From Rhizobium sp. SG_E_25_P2 (lineage in GTDB: Bacteria > Pseudomonadota > Alphaproteobacteria > Rhizobiales > Rhizobiaceae), in assembly GCF_029892285.1 (NCBI RefSeq), contig NZ_JARXVM010000004.1, forward strand, positions 234,286-298,285: a stretch of 64,000 nt of DNA, written 5' to 3'. The notes below the pieces were generated by a model, which made no database searches, had not been told where the DNA came from, and worked only from the letters and a program-made list of their open reading frames with translations. A program made the translations under genes and the position numbers. This document shows, piece after piece, positions 37,360-45,405 of this stretch (position 1 is its first letter; every line of letters starts with the position of its first letter).

Positions 37360-37367
37360 GGTCAACA

Positions 37368-37619
37368 ATGGCGGAGGATGATCTCGATTTCTGGCGTCAG
37401 ATCCTGACCCCGACCGGCGTGGAATGGTCGGGGCGGGCGCGTTATGCGGCGGCGATGCATTTTCATCTTCAAGGCGACATGTCGGCTGGGGTCTTGGAGA
37501 TCTACAGGATCTGCTCGCGGCTGGATGATGAAGACCCGCTCGACGCTCTCAGGGCCTATCACATGGGCGCGGATTGGATCGCGACCGCAGAAACGGTGCG
37601 AAAGCGCTTGGGCCTCTGA
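37368..37619 (+). CDS. Small protein of unknown function in the GcvT operon
   Basis: 83 residues, MAEDDLDFWRQILTPTGVEW at the start, mostly helical by eye, one short Cys (YRICSRL), many acidic residues. It starts eight bases after the GcvT-like stop. Not recognised. Position suggests an accessory subunit or a small helper of the pathway; it is convergent with the ATPase gene 15 bases away. Confidence 0.65.
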   Translation: MAEDDLDFWRQILTPTGVEWSGRARYAAAMHFHLQGDMSAGVLEIYRICSRLDDEDPLDALRAYHMGADWIATAETVRKRLGL

Positions 37620-37634
37620 TCTTTCTGGCTCTGC

Positions 37635-38738
37635 TCAGCGCGACTGCGACGCGTCATCGCCCAGAAGCACAAATCCGTCGGGATCATAGGCCAACCGGAC
37701 CTCTGCGCCGACAGGCAGATCGTCGGCGCCGAAGGCGTTTGTCTCGATCAGCGTGACAGGCTGCGCAAGGCCCTCGATGGCGACGTCGAGATGGGTGATC
37801 TCACCGAAATAGGCGCGGTTGATCACCCGCGCCGAAAGGCTATGGGCGTCCGTATCGCCCTCCCACAGGATGCGCAGCCGTTCCGGGCGGATGCCGATCA
37901 TGGCCCTGCCGCCCTCAGCCTGGAAGCCACGCGGCTTTTCCAGCCGTGTCTCGCCGAACTTGGCCGTCCGCACCACGAGTTCCGCGCCCTGATCGGCGAC
38001 GATGTCGGCGGCGAGGAAATTCATGCCGCCGAGAAAGGCGGCGATGCGGCGGGTGAGGGGGCGTTGATAGATTTCTTTGGGCGTGGCGACCTGGGCGATG
38101 CGGCCATCGAACATCACCGCGATGCGGTCCGACATCGCCAAAGCCTCATATTGGTCATGGGTGACCAGCACGAAGGTGATGCCGACGGTTTTCTGCAATT
38201 GCCGGAGTTCGAACTGCATTTCCTCGCGCAGCTTTTTGTCGAGCGCCGACAGCGGTTCGTCGAGCAGCAGCACCTTGGGGCGCAGCACCAGCGCCCGGGC
38301 GAGCGCCACACGCTGGCGCTGACCGCCGGAGAGTTCATGCGATTTTCGCTTGCCGAGCGGGCCGAGCCGGACCTGTTCCAGCGCCTCGCCGATCCGCCGT
38401 TTTTCCTCCATGGGATCGAGCCGCAGGCGCTTGAGGCCATAGGCGATATTGTCGGCGACATCGAGATGCGGAAAGATCGCGTAATTCTGGAACACCATAT
38501 TGACCGGGCGGTGATTGGGCGGCCGCGCGCTCACCTCCTCGCCGTCGATGCGGATCTCGCCGGATGAGGGATGCTCAAAGCCGGCGATGGAGCGCAAAAG
38601 CGTGGTCTTGCCGCAACCGGACGGGCCGAGCAGCGAGAAGAATTCGCCGCTGGCGATGGTGAGATCGATATCGATCAACGCCTTGTAGATGCCGTAGCTC
38701 TTGTTGACCTGCCGGATCTCGATCATGTCAGTTTGCAT
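37635..38738 (-). CDS. Polyamine-type ABC transporter ATPase (PotA type)
   Basis: 367 residues. Walker A GPSGCGKTT (about 39), LSGGQRQR (about 138), Walker B VLLLDEPLSALD and VTHDQYEAL; a C-terminal TOBE domain follows from about 240. It is the last gene of the permease operon; its ATG overlaps the stop of the PotC-type gene by one base (TGATG). Confidence 0.93.
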   Translation of the reverse strand: MQTDMIEIRQVNKSYGIYKALIDIDLTIASGEFFSLLGPSGCGKTTLLRSIAGFEHPSSGEIRIDGEEVSARPPNHRPVNMVFQNYAIFPHLDVADNIAYGLKRLRLDPMEEKRRIGEALEQVRLGPLGKRKSHELSGGQRQRVALARALVLRPKVLLLDEPLSALDKKLREEMQFELRQLQKTVGITFVLVTHDQYEALAMSDRIAVMFDGRIAQVATPKEIYQRPLTRRIAAFLGGMNFLAADIVADQGAELVVRTAKFGETRLEKPRGFQAEGGRAMIGIRPERLRILWEGDTDAHSLSARVINRAYFGEITHLDVAIEGLAQPVTLIETNAFGADDLPVGAEVRLAYDPDGFVLLGDDASQSR

Positions 38739-39544
38739 CAGGGCGCTCCCATGGCGGTCAGTCGGTCTTCGGCCCGCTTGCGCAGGATTTCGGCGATCGC
38801 GAGCAGCGCGATCGACAGGACGAGGATGATGGAGCCCAGCGCCAGCACGGCCGGCAGGCGCGCGGCGAAACGAAGTTGCCCCCAGATATAGACGGGCAAG
38901 GTCGGCTCGGAGCCGGACAGGAAGAAGGCCAGGATGAACTCGTCGAAGGAAATGGTGAAGGACACCAGCAGGCTGGAGAGGATCGCCGGCGACACCACGG
39001 GCAGGATCACCCGCCGGAAGGTGCCGAACGCCGTTTCGCCGAGATCGCGCGACGCCTCTTCGAGCGACGGATCGAGATTCTGGAAGCCAGCCGTCAGCAC
39101 CGACATAGCGTAGGGCAGACAGAAGACGGTATGGCCGAGGATTACCGCAATCAGCGAGGCGGAAAAGCCGAGCGACAGGATGATCGTCAGCAGCGACACG
39201 GCCACGATGATCTCAGGCAGAAACAGCGGCGCCATGATCAGCCCGCTGGCCGCCTTGTGCCCCGGAAAACGATGGCGGCTGAGCGCCCGGGCCGCGAGAA
39301 CGCCGAGTGTGGTGGTGAGCAGCGACACCGACAGTCCGACGATCAGGCTGTTGAGGGCGGCGCGCAACATCTGCGCGTTCCCCCAGACCATTTCGTGCCA
39401 TTTCAGCGTGAAGCCGCTCAGCGGCAGGGTCGGCGCCGCCGCCGTATTGAAGGAAAACACCGGGATGACCAGGATCGGCGCATAGAGAAAGACGAGATAG
39501 ACGACCAGATAGATCGACAGGAAAGGCAGCCTGACGCTCTTCAT
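38738..39544 (-). CDS. Polyamine-type ABC transporter permease (PotC type)
   Basis: 268 residues from ATG 39544, which overlaps the stop of the PotB-type gene by four bases; a longer frame to 39646 is not conserved. The EAA loop is LEEASRDLGETAFGTFRRVILPVVSPA. About six membrane helices. Confidence 0.92.
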   Translation of the reverse strand: MKSVRLPFLSIYLVVYLVFLYAPILVIPVFSFNTAAAPTLPLSGFTLKWHEMVWGNAQMLRAALNSLIVGLSVSLLTTTLGVLAARALSRHRFPGHKAASGLIMAPLFLPEIIVAVSLLTIILSLGFSASLIAVILGHTVFCLPYAMSVLTAGFQNLDPSLEEASRDLGETAFGTFRRVILPVVSPAILSSLLVSFTISFDEFILAFFLSGSEPTLPVYIWGQLRFAARLPAVLALGSIILVLSIALLAIAEILRKRAEDRLTAMGAP

Positions 39545-40440
39545 CGGATCCTCCGCGCCAGCAATTTCAGCAAGACAACGACGAAGGCGGCGCTCAGCGA
39601 TACCGCGATCATGGTGGTGACCGAGAGCGCTGCGCCAAGCGGCCAATTGTTGCCCTTGCCGAATTGCGCCTCGATCGCGGCGGCGATCATCACGCCTTCC
39701 TTGCCGCCCACCAGTTTTGGCGTCACGTAATCGCCGACGGTCGGGATCATCACGATCAGGAAGGCCGAGATCACGCCGGGCATGGACAAAGGCAGCGCGA
39801 CGCGCAGGAAGCTCTTGAAGCGGCTGTCGCCGAGATCGCGCGAGGCTTCGAGCAAGGAACGATCGATCTTTTCCAGCGACACGAAGATCGGGATGATGGC
39901 GAAGGCGGCCCAGGAATGAACGAGCGCGATCAGCACCGAATTGGCGTTGTAGAGCAGTGAGGTCAGCGGCTGGTCAATCAGACCGAGGCTGATCAGCCCG
40001 CCATTCAACACGCCCTTATAGCCGAGGATCACCTTCCAGGCCATGACGCGCAGCAGATAGCTGGTCCAACAGGGGATGGTGACGAGAAACAGCAGCAGGT
40101 TCTTGCGATAGCCGCCATGAAAGGAAATGTACCAGGCGATCGGATAGGACATCGCAACGGTAATCGCGCTGGTGGCGAGCGAGATGACCAGCGAGCGTGA
40201 CAGCAGGTCTCGATAGATCGGATCGGTCAGCGCCGTCGTGTAATTGGCGAGCGTGAAGGTCTTGTCGATGGTCAGGTAATCCTGGCTCCAGACGCTGTAG
40301 AGCAGGACGATGAGGATGGGCAGCGCCAGCAGCGCCAGCGCGTAGAGAACGGTCGGCGAGATCAGCAGCAGGCCGGCGGCGCGGCTCGACAATTGCCAGT
40401 CTCCGCCCGTTGCGGAAGTCGCGCGCGGTTCAGCCGGCAT
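39541..40440 (-). CDS. Polyamine-type ABC transporter permease (PotB type)
   Basis: 299 residues with the EAA loop LLEASRDLGDSRFKSFLRVALPLSMPG and a periplasmic loop ending in LTIDKTFTLANY. First gene of the potBCA-like operon; its receptor gene is about 6 kb away beside the TetR gene. Site 2 of the shared operator lies 134 bases upstream. Confidence 0.92.
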   Translation of the reverse strand: MPAEPRATSATGGDWQLSSRAAGLLLISPTVLYALALLALPILIVLLYSVWSQDYLTIDKTFTLANYTTALTDPIYRDLLSRSLVISLATSAITVAMSYPIAWYISFHGGYRKNLLLFLVTIPCWTSYLLRVMAWKVILGYKGVLNGGLISLGLIDQPLTSLLYNANSVLIALVHSWAAFAIIPIFVSLEKIDRSLLEASRDLGDSRFKSFLRVALPLSMPGVISAFLIVMIPTVGDYVTPKLVGGKEGVMIAAAIEAQFGKGNNWPLGAALSVTTMIAVSLSAAFVVVLLKLLARRIR

Positions 40441-40573
40441 CGTCCGCGTTCCCGCGGCGGAGATGTGTCATTCCCATTCCCAGTTCCCCTATGCCTTTTG
40501 TGTCTCGTGGCATGTTGTCGTCAACAATGCCGGAATCAGGATTGAAATCAAGCGGAAAATCTGAAATATTGAT

Positions 40574-40587
40574 TGAACGGACATTCA
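40574..40587. promoter_or_regulatory. Probable TetR operator, site 2
   Basis: TGAACGGACATTCA, palindrome with one mismatch, between the divergent potB-like and aminotransferase genes. It lies after TTGATT (40569) and before AATAAT on the plus strand; on the minus strand it follows TTATTTT as in the other sites. Confidence 0.6.
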
Positions 40588-40640
40588 AAATAATCCGAAT
40601 TGCGCCGTGCTCAGAGAGGCTTAACCCGGGAGGTGCTGAT

Positions 40641-42059
40641 ATGGCGGCGGTCGTGAAAGATGCGTATGCGGCGGAAGATCCTGCCGATCGCCTGGCCCGG
40701 GATCATCTCGTGCAGCCCTGGCCGGTGTCCGGCTCGATCGGCGCGGAGGCGCGCGGGCGTATTCTCGAAGGCGACGGCATTTATGTGACGGATCATGCCG
40801 GTCGCCGCCTGATCGATGGTCCCGCCGGCATGTGGTGCGTCAATGTCGGCCATCGCCGGCGCGAGATCGTCGACGCGATGGCGAAGCAGGCCATGGCGCT
40901 GTCCTACAATTCGCCCTGGTACACCACCAATGATCCCTCGGCGGAGCTCGCCGGGCGTCTCGCCGGCCATGCGCCGGAGGGCCTGCAGCACGTGTTCTAC
41001 ACCACCGGCGGCTCGTCTGCGGTGGAGACGGCGCTGCGCTTCATGCAGTTCCGCAACAATGTTTTGGGCCGGCCGGGCAAGAAGCGGATCGTCTCCAGAG
41101 AGGGGGCCTATCACGGCTCGACCTATCTCTCGGCCTCGCTCAACGGCCGCCCACGCGACCATGACTGGATGGATAGCGCCAGCGAGCAGGTGTCGAAGCT
41201 TTCCTGCCCCAATCCCTTCCGCCGTCCCGCGGGCGTGACGGTCGAGGCGTTCTGCGCGCATCTGCTGCAGGAATTCCGGGATCTCATCGCCCGGGAAGGC
41301 GCAGACACGATCGGCGCCTTCATCGCCGAGCCGATCATGGCCTCGGGCGGGGTGATCGTGCCGCCGGACGGCTATCTCGCAGGCATGCGCGCCATTTCCA
41401 CTGAGCATGACATCCTGTTCATCGCCGATGAAGTGGTCACCGCCTTCGGCCGGCTCGGCCATGTCTTCGCTTCCGAGCAGGTGTTTGGCGTCACACCCGA
41501 CATGATTACGTTCGCCAAGGGCGTCACCTCAGGCTATTTCCCGCTCGGCGGCGTGATGATCGCCGAGCGCCTGTTCGAAGACTTGCGCCGCTCCAACCAT
41601 TCGGACGCCATGTTCGCCCATGGCCTGACCTATTCCAGCCACCCGATCGGCTGCGCCGTCGCCAACACCAATCTCGACCTGCTCGAAGGCGGCATTCTCG
41701 ATCACGCCCGCGCAGTGGCGCCCTATTTCCAGCAAAGCCTGAAGACGCTGGAAGCGCTGCCGCTGGTGGGCGAAGTGCGCGGGCTTGGCCTGATGGCCTG
41801 CGTCGAATGCGTGGCCGATCACGTCAGCAACAACCCGCTGGCGCTCGACCTCGAAGTCGGCAAACGCATCGACCGCCACTGCCAGGACCTCGGCCTGCTG
41901 GTGCGACCGCTGATCCATATGTGCGTGATGAGCCCGCCGCTGGTGATCGAGCGCAGCGAAATCGACCGGATGCGGGAGATTCTGGATCAGGCGATCAGGT
42001 TGACGCAGGATGAGTTGGTGCGGGAGGGGCTTTGGCGGGGGGGAGGGGGGGTGGGCTGA
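40641..42059 (+). CDS. Class III aminotransferase (omega-amino acid/amine type)
   Basis: 472 residues, PLP enzyme. Seen are the YTTGGSSAVETALRF phosphate-binding region, AEPIMASGGVIVPPDGYL, FIADEVVTAFGRLG (Asp that holds the pyridine) and MITFAKGVTSGYFPLGG, where the lysine forms the Schiff base. ATG 40641 has GGGAGGTG upstream. Related enzymes transfer the amino group of putrescine, taurine or beta-alanine to pyruvate. It is divergent from the importer and shares operator site 2. The C-terminus ends in a glycine run (WRGGGGVG). Confidence 0.9.
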   Translation: MAAVVKDAYAAEDPADRLARDHLVQPWPVSGSIGAEARGRILEGDGIYVTDHAGRRLIDGPAGMWCVNVGHRRREIVDAMAKQAMALSYNSPWYTTNDPSAELAGRLAGHAPEGLQHVFYTTGGSSAVETALRFMQFRNNVLGRPGKKRIVSREGAYHGSTYLSASLNGRPRDHDWMDSASEQVSKLSCPNPFRRPAGVTVEAFCAHLLQEFRDLIAREGADTIGAFIAEPIMASGGVIVPPDGYLAGMRAISTEHDILFIADEVVTAFGRLGHVFASEQVFGVTPDMITFAKGVTSGYFPLGGVMIAERLFEDLRRSNHSDAMFAHGLTYSSHPIGCAVANTNLDLLEGGILDHARAVAPYFQQSLKTLEALPLVGEVRGLGLMACVECVADHVSNNPLALDLEVGKRIDRHCQDLGLLVRPLIHMCVMSPPLVIERSEIDRMREILDQAIRLTQDELVREGLWRGGGGVG

Positions 42060-42357
42060 GCTTCATTGAACTGTTTGGTACCTGCGATGCCAAGGCAGCA
42101 ACCCGTTTTGACTTCACCAGTGTTTTATAGAGCCGCGCAATCGTCTTGTCCGCTTCAGCAATTGCAAGGAATAAGGCGTTGGCTCAGGGGAGGCAACGCC
42201 GGCCGCAACAGGTGCTCTGTTAGGCAGCGAGATGACGCGTTCGCTATCAGTTTAAAGCGTTCGCTTTTTTATGGTGCTGGGTTGTCCTGGCCCGACTTAT
42301 TGAAATGTTCACACAAAGATGCCAATGTGGCTACTCACCAAGGATATAGGGCCACTC
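42060..42357. other. Gene-free junction before the AT-rich operon
   Basis: 298 bases where the base composition drops from GC-rich to mixed. No gene, tRNA or IS is recognised. It ends in AGGG (42349-42352) ahead of ATG 42358. Confidence 0.4.
42254..42270 (+). terminator. Short hairpin with T-run
   Basis: AAAGC (42254-42258) and GCTTT (42263-42267) with a GTTC loop, followed by TTT. A weak intrinsic terminator at the start of the AT-rich island. Confidence 0.35.
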
Positions 42358-43104
42358 ATGGTGCTGTTGTATAAAGCGATCTTCAGGGTCGACTTTGATC
42401 AAAAATACGAGTTTGCCGACCATCCAGGCACTATTACCCAGACGATTCTGAATGTAGCCAAAAATTTCTGGGAAATAGTGGGCCCGACGAACGTCGTATA
42501 TCAAATCAACGCAGTGCGCGATTTGTCTAAGGGGCGAACTCGGGCGGGTGCGAACTTCAGCGTTGACACCAACGCTATCAGTGGGAACGTCGATTTTGAT
42601 GAAGGGCTTAGCTTCGAAGAATTTGTTGAAGGTAAGTACCTTAATATTTGCAGCGAAACGCTAGAAGAACTTATTTCGCGTTTTGAGGTTCGGAATTTCA
42701 ATAGGGTAGGTGTCCGCCTTTTTATGGCCGGAGGATCAACCAAGAATTTCATTGACCACCGTAAGAATGTGGCGAATAGGTATTATGAGACCATCGTGCC
42801 AGATGGTCTGCGAACGCCGTTAAGCATTGCCGATGCCGCGATGGTCATAGTGGGTAGCTTCGATCATGACATCCAATTTCGGTTGCATTCAGGCCCAGGC
42901 AACGAGAACGACATAGTGCAGTTTTTAGAGCGCGATTTGGACGGGGGTGGTGGCAAGATTACGCCCCATGAGTTCGCAGCCGATATTGACATCTACCAAC
43001 ATAATATCAATTTTAAGGGCACCAATCTGCGGCGATGGATCAAAGCAAAGGAACCATATGTTCGGGACCTGCTTGTCGTTGCTGACTATGCAAACCGGGG
43101 GTGA
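42358..43104 (+). CDS. Unknown protein, gene 1 of the AT-rich operon
   Basis: About 248 residues from ATG 42358, chosen because AGGG precedes it; ATG 42319 is an alternative. Not recognised with certainty. No signal peptide or long membrane segment. It is mostly mixed alpha/beta, with VYQINAVRDLSKGRTRAGANF, NFNRVGVRLFMAGGS and a late DIDIYQHNINF segment. The RVGVRL element resembles the RIGLRY strand of TIGR04255-like proteins of defence neighbourhoods, but this is weak. Base composition is far lower in GC than the neighbours (24 of 60 bases at 42601-42660). Confidence 0.75.
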   Translation: MVLLYKAIFRVDFDQKYEFADHPGTITQTILNVAKNFWEIVGPTNVVYQINAVRDLSKGRTRAGANFSVDTNAISGNVDFDEGLSFEEFVEGKYLNICSETLEELISRFEVRNFNRVGVRLFMAGGSTKNFIDHRKNVANRYYETIVPDGLRTPLSIADAAMVIVGSFDHDIQFRLHSGPGNENDIVQFLERDLDGGGGKITPHEFAADIDIYQHNINFKGTNLRRWIKAKEPYVRDLLVVADYANRG

Positions 43105-43108
43105 GAAG

Positions 43109-43603
43109 ATGCGCAATAGCATGACTTGGGTTAAAGGTTGGGAAGCCCCGACGCGTCGCCGCCAAGCCAGTGTTCCAGACTTCAAATTCCCTGAGGACTG
43201 CTTTAGCTTAGGCTATGGTGACGCCACAAACGCGACCTCCGCCAACATAGCTTTTGATGGAATTTCATACGAACGCCGCGAACCGGTACGCCGCGCCGTG
43301 GCGGAGCCGACGAAGACGTCTGCCAACGAAAAGATCGAAAAACTTGAGGCCACCGTCAAGAGCGTTGGTGAAACCTTTATTGTAGTTAGTGCGGCACCGA
43401 GTGGTGACACGGTCGAATTTCAAATACCGGTGGAGTTGTGCCCATGTGATGTTTTATACGTTGGCACCCCGATATCAGTGCGCGTGGATAAGGAGGCGCG
43501 ATACTCTACGCTTAAGATCGAACGTCGGGAAAAGAAGTCAGAATTTTCTGCTGATCTTCGTAAACGCTTCTCTGCGATGATGGAGTGGGCCGAAAGCCTG
43601 TAA
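43109..43603 (+). CDS. Unknown protein, gene 2 of the AT-rich operon
   Basis: 164 residues from ATG 43109, four bases after the first stop, with GGGGGTGAG upstream. The first 70 residues look unstructured; residues about 75-150 alternate in short strands (EATVKSVGETFIVVSAA, EFQIPVEL, GTPISVRVDKEA), like a small beta-barrel. No family recognised. Its TAA shares one base with the ATG of the metallohydrolase gene (TAATG). Confidence 0.75.
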   Translation: MRNSMTWVKGWEAPTRRRQASVPDFKFPEDCFSLGYGDATNATSANIAFDGISYERREPVRRAVAEPTKTSANEKIEKLEATVKSVGETFIVVSAAPSGDTVEFQIPVELCPCDVLYVGTPISVRVDKEARYSTLKIERREKKSEFSADLRKRFSAMMEWAESL

Positions 43604-44760
43604 TGCTCCACCTCCACTTCCTGAACGTCGAAAATGGAGATTGCATAATTGCTGAGTTCGTAGCTGATTGCGAACGAAGCTTCGGACTTATTGATTGCAA
43701 CCGAACTTCAACGCGAAAATCTCCTGCGCTTCATAAACTTCAATCTCTGGGGGTAGAAGAACTTGAATTCGTGTGCATCACCCATCCCGACGCAGATCAT
43801 TTTACCGGCATAATTGATGTTCTCAGGCATTACGAGGGTAAGATACGGTCGTTTCTCACCTTTCCACTATCATCACTTTTGACCGACCAGGAGCGCCTAA
43901 AAAAGTACGCTAAAAAGGTGTTGCAGCTTGCGGAGCGTGGCGATGACGAGGAGATTGCGAGCCGTCACTTAGAGTTTGTGGAAATTTTGCAGTATGCGAA
44001 GGACCATTTCTTACCTGAAAACTGGCTTCAGGTATCCGGCGATTTCGACAGACTTGGGATCTCAGGGTTCGGAACTGCTGCGTTTTACGGAATCGGCCCG
44101 CCCAAAGCTATGAATGGAAGTATTGTTCAAGCTGTGCTTAATCCGGAAAGCTTTACAGCAGTGGACAACAATGAGGTGAGTGTAGCGATCCAAGTCAACT
44201 ACGCTGGGCGTAAGGTAATTTTGGGGGGCGACGCCACCAACGAAAACTGGATCTCGCATAGACGATATCGGGAAAAAATTGGTGCTTCGATCACATCGGA
44301 TGTAGTGAAGCTGCCACATCACGGCTCGCACCTAGACAACTCTCCTGAAACCTTAGCCGATTTCTTCGGAGGTGCGAATGGTGGAATAGCAGTTATATCA
44401 GCTGGCGGTCGAAGTCATCCAGCATTCGAAACTATGGATCGTCTCAACGAACTAGGATGTCAGAGGATATGCACAAACCTCTTCAACCCCAGTGAGCGCT
44501 CAGTGCGGAGACTTTACAATGATGCTGCACTGGAAAGCAGACTGAAGCACTTTTTGAACGTTTATGCGTTTCCGTTGGCAACTAAGCCACAAGCATGCAA
44601 GGGGGATATCAGGATCACTATATGCCCTGATGGTTCAATCGCGAGCGATACTGAGTTCAATAATATCTTGTGCGCGTGCACCACGGCATTTAATGCCGCT
44701 GGTGTTCCACTTCTGCCTACCCTGCCGCCGGTCGCAACTTCTCTGACCGCTACAATCTGA
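43603..44760 (+). CDS. ComEC/Rec2-like metallo-beta-lactamase-fold hydrolase
   Basis: 385 residues, soluble. Metal site residues are FVCITHPDADHFTGIIDVL (HxDxDH), VILGGDATNENW (bridging Asp) and VVKLPHHGSHLDNS (His). These are the marks of the ComEC-like MBL branch, whose members often cleave nucleic acids or nucleotides. A helical insert of about 90 residues follows the first motif. The last 40 residues are rich in small residues and odd. Tightly coupled to two unknown genes in AT-richer DNA. Confidence 0.85.
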   Translation: MLHLHFLNVENGDCIIAEFVADCERSFGLIDCNRTSTRKSPALHKLQSLGVEELEFVCITHPDADHFTGIIDVLRHYEGKIRSFLTFPLSSLLTDQERLKKYAKKVLQLAERGDDEEIASRHLEFVEILQYAKDHFLPENWLQVSGDFDRLGISGFGTAAFYGIGPPKAMNGSIVQAVLNPESFTAVDNNEVSVAIQVNYAGRKVILGGDATNENWISHRRYREKIGASITSDVVKLPHHGSHLDNSPETLADFFGGANGGIAVISAGGRSHPAFETMDRLNELGCQRICTNLFNPSERSVRRLYNDAALESRLKHFLNVYAFPLATKPQACKGDIRITICPDGSIASDTEFNNILCACTTAFNAAGVPLLPTLPPVATSLTATI

Positions 44761-45062
44761 TCTAGTCCCCGTGACGCGCTTGCCTAGAGTTATACGAAAA
44801 TTATGGAACGGCGGGCAATCGTGAGGCTTGAGCGTGAATTGTACCTAGCCAAGTGACCTCCCCTAAACGGCGGCAGTTACCAGAAATGGGGAGGCCGGGC
44901 GAGGTCAAGCCAACTACCTACAAAAGCTTATCTGCTTTCTGGAGCGCTCTTGGAAGCGTACGGTCATGAAATCGCCCCAAAATCGGCCATCAACAACGTC
45001 CGTTCCGACTTCCGCTTCTGGCGCAAAACAGCCAGTGACGGCACATCGCAGCCTACTGCCCA
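44761..45062. other. Gene-free stretch after the AT-rich operon
   Basis: 302 bases. A plus-strand frame lacking a start runs to a stop at 45081 with a protein-like segment (EIAPKSAINNVRSDFRFW), possibly a gene remnant. No repeat, tRNA or integrase is recognised. Confidence 0.35.
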
Positions 45063-45185
45063 TCACCCCTTCTTATCCTGATCCCGATGCCACTTGATCG
45101 CGAAGAACATGCCAACCCCTAGCACGGCGATCTTGAGCGGGAAAAACACGATGGGGAACCAATCCCAGATGTCGGACGACTGCAT
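45063..45185 (-). CDS. 40-residue single-membrane-helix protein
   Basis: From ATG 45185 the frame reads MQSSDIWDWFPIVFFPLKI, then a hydrophobic stretch to MFFAIKW and a charged tail HRDQDKKG. It is one membrane helix with a basic, charged end, and its base composition is that of a real gene. AAGGG lies ten bases upstream. I believe similar small proteins occur in rhizobia, but cannot confirm it. Function unknown. Confidence 0.55.
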   Translation of the reverse strand: MQSSDIWDWFPIVFFPLKIAVLGVGMFFAIKWHRDQDKKG

Positions 45186-45375
45186 GTCATTTTGACCCTT
45201 GTTAAGTGAGGGAGCCCTACGCCCAAACGGCAGTCGGCGACATCCGCCATGTTGACGCAGAGGAGAGCGGGGCGAATGAATGAAGGGTCAAAAAGCGCCT
45301 GATTGTTTTCGGCGGACAACCGCAGGATTTTTGTCGGCAGTGTCTTGAACTCGCGCGACGACAAAGCTACACGAG

Positions 45376-45395
45376 CGTAACTCTATAACATTACG
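45376..45395. promoter_or_regulatory. Inverted repeat before the nickel/peptide-type importer
   Basis: CGTAA, ten bases, TTACG (45376-45395), ending ten bases before the GTG start. The right part TATAACATTAC resembles one half of alphaproteobacterial Zur boxes; the left half fits less well. Candidate metal-regulator site only. Confidence 0.3.
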
Positions 45396-45405
45396 GAGAT
45401 CGATT

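Noticed and set aside
42060..42357. tRNA gene as integration site of the AT-rich island
   Set aside because: I could not fold a cloverleaf with a T-arm in either strand of this stretch.
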